Below, piece after piece: positions 12,601 through 23,939 of a stretch of 64,000 nucleotides of DNA. Origin of the DNA: Sipunculus nudus (Eukaryota > Annelida > Sipuncula > Golfingiida > Sipunculidae); contig CM049307.1 in NCBI GenBank assembly GCA_026874595.1, positions 78,594,643 to 78,658,642 on the forward strand. The letters are read 5' to 3'. Each line of letters starts with the position of its first letter. Positions within the stretch are counted from its first letter, which is position 1. The position numbers and the translations under genes were made by a program. A model generated the notes under the pieces. That model made no database searches and was not told where the DNA came from. It was given only the letters and a program-made list of their open reading frames with translations.

Positions 12601-14518
12601 CATCAATGGTCCACTTGTCCACGACTTTGCATGGATGTAACTTGTACAAGGAATGTCAACTCGTGACCACGACAACATTTTTAGGAGATAAAAAACTCAC
12701 GATCTCTGGCAGAATAGTATGGATCGGCTTGATAATAACATTTTTTTTCTTAATGTGGACAGACCATTCAACTATTTAGGTGATTTAAAACTAAATTGTC
12801 AGGTTTTTTTTTTTTTATCTTTTGAAGAAATCCTTCATGCTGATGGAACGTCTTATACATGAGCGATTCGTGTTTGCTTTACTATCCGTTTCGCGAATAT
12901 CGGGAATTTGAAATCAGCGTAAATATAAAGCTAGGCACAGTAGCATAACATTACAGGTTTCTAATAGTAGAATTTGATTATTATTATTTTATTATTTGGT
13001 CTTTTAAGGAATGAATTGTTTCTTTTGAGTTCCAACATATTGCAGGATACGACCGTGTCCCACGGGCCTTGGCTTCTAAACTGATCGCATGCTTCTGGTT
13101 TGTTTTTGTGACGGTGGCGCTGATCACCTACACCGGAAGTCTGATGAACCATCTCTACTGGGCCAGTCACGGGCATGGCGTCCATACGATCAAACCACCA
13201 TTCCGTGACCTGGAGCATCTTGTCACCTCAGGCACCTACGACTACGGTGCATTAAAAGTAAGAGTATACTTCATTATACAGTAAGTAATCCTCATTAATC
13301 CGAACTATAATAAATCGACAGGAAAGCTTGAAAATCCACTCTTCAATCCAGAAAGACATCCGTAAATAGTCGTAAAATCATGAATTCTTGCTCAACTGAT
13401 GTTGGTCATCGTGATTTTTACAGCGTCTGTCCTTCCGTTAATAGGACTCAAATTGTTACCGCTGGACATAGAAACATCTGACATAAATCCAAAGAGGTCT
13501 TTCTTTACCAGCAGTTTTAAAACTGCCAAATAACGGCAAATTGCATCATTTTCCCTGCTATGGTTCCATCTAGCGCCCTGGCACCTGGTATGTATGACTT
13601 GAATTGGTTCCTCAGGACTGGTGGCGTCACCAGAATATTTTCTATTTTTTACCTATGCTAACTATATTTTTAGGGCAGTTAATTGCCAGCTTTCATATCA
13701 GTTTCTTAACTTTGGTTTATTCTACTCTCCTGAAAATTTGTATGCTTCTTTTTCATGACTAGTTTAATCCGGTAAAAATGACTTGCGGCGCCAATTGTAA
13801 TTTTGTATATTCACGCAATGTATTTTTCAGACTACCATATTATAAAAATTGTGCTATTTTTTCAATTGTGGTCTCATGCATATTTTATGCTCTGAAATTC
13901 CGATGTGCTACAAGGCATAAGTCACACCTGTATCTATAAACACATTACTTACGAGCCAGGAAGGTCCTGAAAAAAAGTCTCCTCGGAAACCTTAAATTAA
14001 ATCTCGGCGTCCTGTACAGCCAAAATCATCATATTGACTATTTAATTTTCAATCATGTCTAATATTTTAATCACTTCTGCTGAATCTTACCAATTGTGCA
14101 CGTAGTAGGCCATAACCCACGTTTACCTCTACATGGGTTATCATGACCTTATTGCAAAATTAACATGTAAGGTGCACTCATTTTTGACTTTTATGACGAA
14201 GTTGGACATCCAAAAATCATTGATTCGACCAACTGAGTAAACTCCTATTCAGAAATTTTTTGAACATACGAACATTATTGCTATCACCCTTTTATAACTT
14301 TGATTTGAGGTTTCTACTTCATTTTCAGCGAGACATCTGCACAAAGGTGAGAGGACAATGATTGTATAACCTTTTTTTATGAAACATTGACATATTTCAA
14401 TATATAACAGAAATATCAATTTAAATCCAACATAAGTGAGGTATATGACGGTATAGAAAGGAACAATCATATTATTAATGATAATGTGCGTGATTATAAT
14501 CCTACATTTCCTGATTCA

Positions 14519-14577
<59 letters not shown>

Positions 14578-17500
14578 AATATCACATTTTTAAAGGGGCA
14601 TAATCAAGGGCAATATTTAGTTTTTTTCACACTGTCAGTTCTGTTTTGCTTTTTCCAAGCAAAACCGCCCAGCACACAGTCTCAGTACCTCCCATATGGC
14701 TGTTTTAACACCTTTGTTAACACAATGGTTTTGCTTGCAGTCCACTTGCATCTCTATACCATAACAAGGCCGCGTGACCGGAAGTCAGATTTTGCTCATG
14801 CTATACATATTGCAAGCAAGGACTAGTCCATACACGTACATAAACATTCATGGTTTCTTATATATCTCTGCGGGTTGGACATTACGATCCATTAGCCGAA
14901 TGTAGAGCCTTCCGCAATAGATCTGTAGGAAAGATCCAGAGGCCTCAGTTGAAATGACCCGCATTTGTGAGCCTGTGTATCAGGTCGCTGAGCCACCGCA
15001 ACATACGATGGTTCAGTCAGCTGGAACATGTATCACATTTTTGGGCCAAGACAGTCAGGGCAAGGAGTTTATAGTCCTATAAACTCCTTGGTCATGGCAT
15101 CTCCTGATTGACAGGTGTTTTGGCCACGCGCTGTGTTTATGTTAACGCTTTGGTTCGAGCCGCTCCACTTTTTTAACATTCGTGTACAAGAGTAAGCCAT
15201 CGCATAAAGGGCAATATTTTGGCCTGGACCAATTTATTTAAAAGAGAAGACCTTATTTTTCTTATTAATTCAACATGATTTATAGATGATTAGGCCCTTT
15301 AAAATAATAAACTACCTAACACATCCTGGTGTTTGTGCGACGCAAAATGAGAGCCTCCGAGAGCGGTTTCGAGAAACATGGAGAATAGCATCTGTCAGGG
15401 TAAAATAATGGGGCGGGGATGCGAGATGAAATTACTCAGCGTCAAATCGAAAATCTATTTTTGTGGCAAGGGAACGTGCATCGGCAAAGATTAATATAAC
15501 GCTTTAAACTAAAATTAATAATACTATTCAAACCTCGACCTTATCATCAAATTGAATTAGGATTCACTAAGAAATTCTTTTGTTTGTGTTGTTCTGGCTA
15601 CTTTTTTCTTCACCAGTGCTGGTATCAGTCCCACTTGAATATACGTTTTTTTTTTCTTTTACTCTTTATTTGCATTATTTTTAATTTATTTAAATCCATA
15701 CTAACATTATACGTAAGAGAACTGCGAAATATACATTGATTTCTATTTTTAATCAGGGTAAGAAAATTGAATACATTTTAAAAACTCTGGCGACGGGTCC
15801 TTTGTACAACCACATGAGAAGCTACTGGGCCAAAAACAAGGACAGGAACTTGTTTCCCGCCACAAGAAAGGAAGGATTGGAAAGAGTCCGACAGGAAAAT
15901 TACGCATTCATTGTACAGTCTTCGTCTGCTAACATTGAGAAGGGGAAACGCCCCTGCGTTTTTGACAAGTATTGGTGAGATCATGCACCCTGGGAGCTAC
16001 GCCATGGCGGTATCGAAAAAGTTTCAGGTCAGGAAATTTCTTTCAAAGGACACATCATCACTAAACTGCATTTAATATAGCCTTGAATGTCAGATAATTA
16101 ATAGACGTTTTCCAAGCGCATGCGCATTACACGTTTAAAGCTTTTTAAGAATTCGGATAAGGTCAGAGAATCTTGAGAAATTTGTTAGTAAGAATGAATA
16201 CAAGCAACAGCAACAACAGGAACTTTGAATTATAATTTTAATGTAAATTTTCTTCATTTGATAAATAATCATTTGTCAAAAAATGGAACCAGTTATTCCA
16301 GTGGCGTCAATTTATCTTCCAGGGTTGGGTAAGGATGACTTGCAGACACACACCCACGTATCTGTATGACACTTAATCACCTTTCATATAATATAACGGG
16401 TTGTTTCGGAACCTAATAACAATAGATCACGTAGTCGTGACGAGCACAAATTTTGTCATGCAATAAAAAAATCAGATTCTGTAACACTAGGCAGCGTGAA
16501 ATGTCTAGGGTAATGTATAAAGAAATCAGTGTTTTTTTGTTAACGAATAATTCTAATTTATTCTTAAAAAAACTAACATCACAATACACTAAATCAATAC
16601 AATTACACAGTATAACAAATGTACAACAGCAAATCAATACAATTACACAATATAATAAATAAAGTGTACAGTACCTGGATACCACCACTGTCACAGAGAC
16701 AACAAGTCCTTTAAAACCAATAATCCACGTAAAAAGTTCAGATAGTCCAAAGTAAAGCTCTTGTAATAATCTCGAAAGTAAACTGGAGACAGGCCGCAAT
16801 AAATCTGCATAGAGTTCGTAGAATCCCTTACACTACTGCATATAATAGATAGGCCTAAAACTGACTCACACTCTTCCGTGTCCGCTGGATATTTCTCTCT
16901 CCCCTTTCGGCTCCAAACAGAGCCCCATATTTATAACTTGTCACCCCAAGCCGAGAACTTTCCATTTCACGAACAATCCAAAAGAACCCAAGAATACGTA
17001 ATACACACGCCCAAAGAACATACTAGAACAAAGAACGCTGTGTTTCTACACGTCAGACCCCACACGTGGGCCGAGCCAGCCCGCGCGTCTCCCAAGGCAA
17101 CGGACAATGCTAGCGCTACACAGACACATGTGAGACTGCTGCACACAATAAAATAGACATCTGTAACACTCCCCCTCCTGTAAGAAAAAAAAAGAAAGAA
17201 AGTTTTCTAAAAAAAACTTTCTTTTTGCGATCACATTCACTTTATTTTTACAATATTTCATCCATCATCTTATTAACAATATTACATAAACATTTCGTTA
17301 CAACAGTTCATTATCATCTCGATAAGTAATCAGCAATTACATTGTCTTTCCCTTTAATGTGTCTGATTTCAAGATTGTAATCCTGTAAAAACAAACTCCA
17401 TCTCAACAATCTTTGATTTTTACACTTCAACTTGTCCATGAACGTGAGGGGATTGTGATAACTGAAGACAATGATAGGCTTGACTGATGAAGTAACATAA

Positions 17501-20500
17501 ACCTCGAAATGTTGCAATGTCACACTCAAAGCCAAACATACTGTTTTAATAATGGAGTAGTTTTTCTGGTTTGCATTAAATTTTCCTGAAAAATAACAAA
17601 TTGGATGATCTATGCCATCACTGCCTTCCTGTAACAACACAGCACCAGCAGCCGTATCACTAGCATCTACAGCTAACTTAAAATACACAGAAAAGTCCGG
17701 AGCTGCTAAAACTAGTGAACTTTGCAGAATTCCTTTCAGATTCTGAAATGCATTTTCACACTGAACATTCCATACAAACTTTTATTTCTTCTTTAATAAA
17801 GTAGTCAAAGGTTCAGTTACAACAGAAAAATTTTGACAAAACTTCCTGTAGTATCCAAGCATACCAAGACAACACATTATTTGAATTTTTTCTGGCCTAA
17901 GAAATGCAGAAATAGCACTTATTTTAGCATCACGGGTTTTACTTGATCCTGCCCTACAATATGACCTAAAAATGTTACTTGTGCATGACAAAACTGAGAT
18001 TTGACTAAGTTTATGGTCAGACGGGCTTCACTTAGTCTTTTGAAGAGGTCGCGAAGAATTTGCAGGTGTTTCTCCCAGGAATCGCTGTACATGATAAGGT
18101 CCTCATTATATGCGTCGCAGGCCTTAATGTCCTTGACAAACATATGGATGAGGCTCTGGAACGTGGCTGGCGAGTTCTTCATGCCAAACGGCATAACTTT
18201 ATACTGGTACAGACCTTGCGGCGTCACAAATGTGGACACTTCTTTCGCTCGTTCTGTCAGCGGAACGTGCCAGAATCCTTTTAACAAGTCAAACTTGGAA
18301 ACATATCTGGAGCTACCGACTCTATCAATACAATCATCGATCCTCGGAATTGGGAACGTGTCAGTCTTGGTGACAGAGTTCAGGTGTCGATAATCTGTGC
18401 AGATACGGTAACTTCCATCAGGTTTTGGCACAAGAATACATCTTGCAAATATTAAACCTCATCTTGTGGATACTTTTGCTTTTCTGGATTCAGTCTATAA
18501 GGATGCTGCTTGACTGCGCTTGCCTCGCCAACATCGACGTCATGGCACAATATGTTAGTTCTGGAATGTCACTAAACAAATGTTCATAATTCCGTAGCAG
18601 GTTCTTTAGGTCTTGTTGTTGTGTTGTAAAGTGTGACAGTTTGGCATCAAGGTTGTTAAGTACATCTGAGCACAACTGGTACTGTTCCACACTGAATGTC
18701 TACATCACACTTACAATCAGTATCTACTTTAACTGGGTCAGGGTCAGTTTTTAAACAAATAAGAGAAGTAACATTATGTACAACATCTGATGTGCTATTT
18801 CTGTCATAATATGGTTTCAACATGTTAACATGGCACATTTGTTTTTCCTACGCCTATCTGGTGTTAACAGTATGTAATTTCAATCACTGACTTTCTTGTC
18901 AACAATGCCAAAATACCTAGCTTGCAGAGGTCTGAGAGGAATAGGTAGTAAGGCAAGGACCTTTTCACTAGGCTCAAACTTTCTACATACAGTGTGCTTG
19001 TCATACTGTTTTCTTTTACTTTGTGCAGATATTAAATTAGACTTTGCAATCTCACAAGCATTGTGTAGTTTAGTACGAAAGTCTGACACATACTGGAATA
19101 AACTAAGAGAATCAGGATTTTCACACAAGAGTTTTTCTTTAAGCAGTTTTAATGGACCGCGAACCGAGTGTCCAAAAACTAGTTCAAAGGGACTGAAACC
19201 CAAGGACTCTTGAAAGGATTCTCTGACAGCAAACAGCAATTGGTGGATTCCTTCATCCCAGTCTTTCTGTGTGTCACAGCAATAAGTCCTAATCATGTTT
19301 TTTAATGTCTGGTGAAAATGCTGGAGCGCGCCCTGACTTTCAGGACGATATGGCCAAGAGCTGTACTGTTTTATACCTAGCTCAAGCATAACTTGCTGGA
19401 ACAAACCAGACATAAAATTAAACTCTTGGTCAGACTGGACGGATTTTGGTATTCCAAAAGTTTAAAAAAAAAACTTTGTCAGAGCTTTGACAATATTTTT
19501 GGCAGTTATTTTGCGCAATGCTATTGCCTCTTGGATCCTGGTTGATGCGCACATAATTGTCAGCAAGTATTCATTACTAGATTTTTTTGGGCAGTGGTCC
19601 TAAGTGGGCTTTAGGAGGGTTCTCATTGGGCTTGCCTATCATCTGGCATGAGTGGCATGATTTACAATATTGTACAACATCAGTCCTGAGGTTAGGCCAA
19701 TAGAAGTGTGTACTAACTTTTTGATAAGTTTTATTTATACCCAAATGGCCTGACAAACGACCCCTCATGTGCCATGCTTAGACTTTCATTGCGATAACTT
19801 TTGCGCATTACTATTTCATTTTGATGGCCCACTCATCATCAGCGCATACATGAGGTGGTCACCAATTACGCATTAGCACTCCATTTTTAACATAGAAACA
19901 AACTGGGTTCTGTGGCAGTTTATCTATAGAAACTGCCCTGGGAAACAAACATAATATATATGGTCCTTGACCTTGAAAATGCTGCGTCCTGTACGGACGA
20001 GTCGACAGACGAGTCATTAGTGACTCCCAGAGTGTTATTATCTGGACCATTATCCTCATGTTTGTTTTTCATTGATCTAGTTACAGCACATGAAGGATAA
20101 AAACCAGGAATTTCCTGACTTTCATGGTCAGTGTCATGATCAAGTGACGGTATTTCTGTCACCATTGGTACAGGCTGTACTTTGTCACCTGCAACATCAT
20201 TGCCTACTAGCAACCTAATTCCCTTTAAGGGTAAAGTAGTTCTTATGCACACAGTAATATTCCCAGAAATCAAATCTGTATCTAAGAGTATACTGTGTAG
20301 TGGGACTGAAATGTGCTCGTCTGAAAAACACCATTAGAAAATGGCAAAGTGTTTGTGTAGGTGTAGAATCTGAAAAATCACTTGAAAGTGACACAAAACC
20401 ATCATGTATGAATGGCTCAAATCACTCCATTTCAGAGTTAGGAGAGGAATCTACTACCTCAGTTTCATCAGACAAAGAACTGACACAGATAGTGCCAGTC

Positions 20501-22819
20501 ATCAACTCTTTTTCTGAGTCATTTAAGGAATCTACATCCTTATTACAATCCAACTCCTCATGGGAGTCAACAGAGGAGTTTTCCTCAGCAGAAACAAAAT
20601 TCTGTTTCTCATAAGAGGACCTGGCCTCATTTGAAATATTCTCGCAGGAGTCTTGAAAGGATCTAGCCTTATTAGATTCCTCGGAGGAATCAAATGAGGT
20701 ATTTACCTCGCAATCTAGGGATTCTTCTTTAGAGTCAGACGGCACGTTGGCCTCCGTAGCATCAAACCCTTTATTAGAGTCAATAAAGGAGTTGTACCCC
20801 TCATTTACATGAAAAGAACCTGGATCTTGTACTATGCTATGCATAGATTTTGAAACAAAACCAGAAGGTTTACCCTTTGGTTTATTTGCAAGTTTCCAGC
20901 GGTCAGATATTAGATGACCTTCCTTTTTGCAGAAAATACAGATTTTCTGGACTTTGTTGTACTATCAGGACTACTTGTACTGGGTTACTGCGCTTTAAAC
21001 TTCTTTTGACCATACTGATTTCCGTTCTTGTTTGTGAAAGACTGGTTTAATTTGCTAGTAAAGGACATTTTATGTATTAATGAATAATCATCAGCTAATT
21101 GAGCTGCAATGTCAAGTGTTTCAGGACTCTTCTCAACAAAAATGATAACATCTGCGTTAATGCAGCGCTTAAATCCTTCAAGCAAAATCAACTGGCGCAA
21201 ATTGTCATAATATTTCATTACATTTTTAGCACTACACCAGCGATTAAACAACTGCTGTTTTGTCCTAGCAAATTCGACAAAGGCCTGTCCTTTGCGCAAT
21301 TTCCCAATTTTTGAATTTCTGGCGGTAAGCCTCCGGAACTAACTCATAACCTTTTAGGATTAACCGTTTAACTTGGTCATAATCAGCAACGGTTTCTACT
21401 TAAAGCTATGTATTTTCGCTGGCCTTGCCAGTCAATACACTTTGTAATACATAGTCCAATTTTCCTTAGGCCATTTAAAATTTTCAGCTACCTTCTCAAG
21501 GTGTAAGAAATATTCATCAAGCTCTTTTTCTTGAAAAGGTGGGACAAGTTTAATGTGTTAAGTAATATAAAAACTGCAAGTTGGGGCAGCAAGTAGGTCA
21601 TGTTGTATTTTAAGTCTTTCTAACTCCAGTCGTTTTAACTCAATTTCTTTTTCTTTTTCTAGTCTTTCTTTTTCTAACCTTTCATGTTCTTTCCTCTCTT
21701 TTAATGCTAGCTCATGTTACATTTCTAACGTTTATAATTCTAACTGCATAGCAAGGCTGTCATTTTTTTTATGTTTCCACTTCACTCTCTTCAATTAAAC
21801 CCATGCTAACCAGATCTTGCATGATTGTAGCAATGATATCAGGCTTTCTCAAAGCGTTTTACACACCTAGCCCTAAGTGTTGTCCTTAACGCAACAACTG
21901 ATCTTTTGTCAACTGTTCAAGTTGATTAGGGTCGGGATCGACAACAAATATCTCAGGTTTGGAATCTGCCATGTTAAGATGTAAAAAAAATAACAAAAAA
22001 ACACTGAGATAAATCCTGTTAAAAATGTATTTCAAACAATATGTAATCTTGTAAACAATGTATGATAAAACAATATGTCTCGGTCAAGGCCTAATAAAGT
22101 TTCAAAACTATTAAGCTTCCCGGACGAGCCCCCAATTTTTATGTTACGGAACCTTATAACAACAGATCACGTAGTAGTGACGAGCACAAATTTTGTCATG
22201 CAGATAAAAAAATCAGTTTCTGAGAAATCGGTGTTTTTTTGTTAACAAATAATTCTAATTTATTCTTAAAAAAATACTAACATTACAATACACTAAATCA
22301 ATACAATTACACAGTATTACAACAGTACAACAGCAAATCAATACAATAACACAGTATAATAAATAAAGTGTACAGTACCTGGATACCACCACTGTCACAG
22401 TGACTACAGGTCCTGTAAAACCAATATTCCACGTGAACAGTTCAAATAGTCCAAGGTAAAGCTTTTGTAATATTCCCGAAAGCAAACTGGAGACAGGCCG
22501 CAATAAATCTGCATAGAGTTCGTAGAATCACTTACACTACTGCAATTATCGGATAGGTCCAAGACTGGTTCACACACTTCCGTGTCCGCTGGAATATTTC
22601 TCTCTCCTCTCTCGGCTCTAAACACAGCCCCTTATTTATAATTTTTCACCTCAAGCCGAGAACTTTCCATTTCACGAACAATCCAAAAGAACCCAAAAAT
22701 ACATAATACACACACATATATATATATATATATAACACTGAAGAAAAACAACACTGTAAATTCAGTTCCGACTGTTTCACGGGATGCGACCCGATCATCA
22801 GGTGAATGTTGTTAGAATC

Positions 22820-22883
<64 letters not shown>

Positions 22884-23884
22884 TAGCTGATAAACCCGGT
22901 ATACCGGGCTTATTACCTGGGTTGTGGAGATATATTAACTGAGATGTGGAATGTTGGCTCATTTTATTTTTTTATTCTAAAAGTTAACGAAAATACAGGT
23001 TTTCAGTGGGAATCTGTTTCAATAAGATATGTATAAATAATTTTACATTTATTTTGTTGCGCTGTGCTCGTGGCACGAAGTTCATACCCCAGTGTGTTTA
23101 TCTTGAAGACCTAGTCTGTGATGATGTTTACATTGCAAAACGGAATGAGATGGGGGCATTCCGGTTTTCGATGATATTTGACTGGATTCTATCGTTGGAC
23201 GTATAAAGATAAGGTTCATGTGAGGAACACATGAACGATTTATCAAATATACGTTGCAAGGAAACTGTTCCTGTAGAAAGAAACAGAAATATGCATACAT
23301 CGTAAGTAGCAGAAGTGGACCCAACAGGACTCCATGCAGAGGGTCCGTATCCCTTTTTCAGCCACCGCAACCTTTTTCTTTATCGTATCAGACACATTTT
23401 AAGGCCTTAAACCCCCGCCACCCCTACCCAACCCTGTTCCTGAAATTAGGACCTTGAATTAGGTCATTAATCCTCCTGGGTTCAACTCTCCATTTCATAA
23501 AGCGAGAAACGTGGTTTTCTCTTTTACTGACCATGCACGTGGGTGAGAGCCTCGTACAAATGTAATGCCCGACATGCTCAAATCCCTCAATGAAAGCTAG
23601 CGTTATTCATATGAACAATAGTCTGAGGATGAGTGACCACGTTGCACGCTTTCCGGTCATTGCCGAAGGCAGTTCGGCTGTGCTCGGTCTAACCTCAGTG
23701 CAAGTCAGTAAAAACGGAAAAAAATCACTCAAAATTATATGTACATAAATTTTTTTTATTTTCATATCGCCTATGTCACTACGGGGATAATAACCTTTAA
23801 AATGATGTATGGCACAGTATTGTACACATCGTGGTTTTAGAGAACATTGCGAACAAACGTGAACCGAATTCCTTTTATAAGTAT

Positions 23885-23939
<55 letters not shown>

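Larger units (their letters stand above)
13258..15756. other. Intron with (TA)n tract and a palindrome
   Basis: No coding signal. A TA tract lies at about 14521-14569 and a perfect short palindrome at 15061-15090. Confidence 0.6.
16402..22714 (-). mobile_element. Ty3/Gypsy-type LTR retrotransposon, Gmr1-like domain order, decayed
   Basis: LTRs at 16402-17168 (3') and 22142-22714 (5', outer part lost) flank, in minus-strand order, tRNA-Pro-type primer site, gag with coiled coil, SCAN-like capsid and zinc knuckle, aspartic protease, integrase, reverse transcriptase, RNase H, polypurine tract. The enzyme sequences are Gypsy-like, but integrase precedes reverse transcriptase as in Ty1/Copia. That combination defines the Gmr1-like group first described from fish. 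Several frameshifts and stops, and altered catalytic residues in reverse transcriptase and integrase, show it is inactive. It lies in the receptor intron, opposite to the gene. The 3' flank is CGGGT; the 5' flank is lost, so no target-site duplication can be checked. Confidence 0.9.

Noticed and set aside
17314-19768. Copia-type element, based on domain order alone
   Set aside because: Reverse transcriptase, RNase H and integrase motifs are all Gypsy-type; order plus motifs point to the Gmr1-like group.
22884-22920. CTGATAA followed by a CCCGG-TATA-CCGGG hairpin, considered as a second hammerhead
   Set aside because: The GAAA box is missing (CTTATTAC instead), so the core cannot form.
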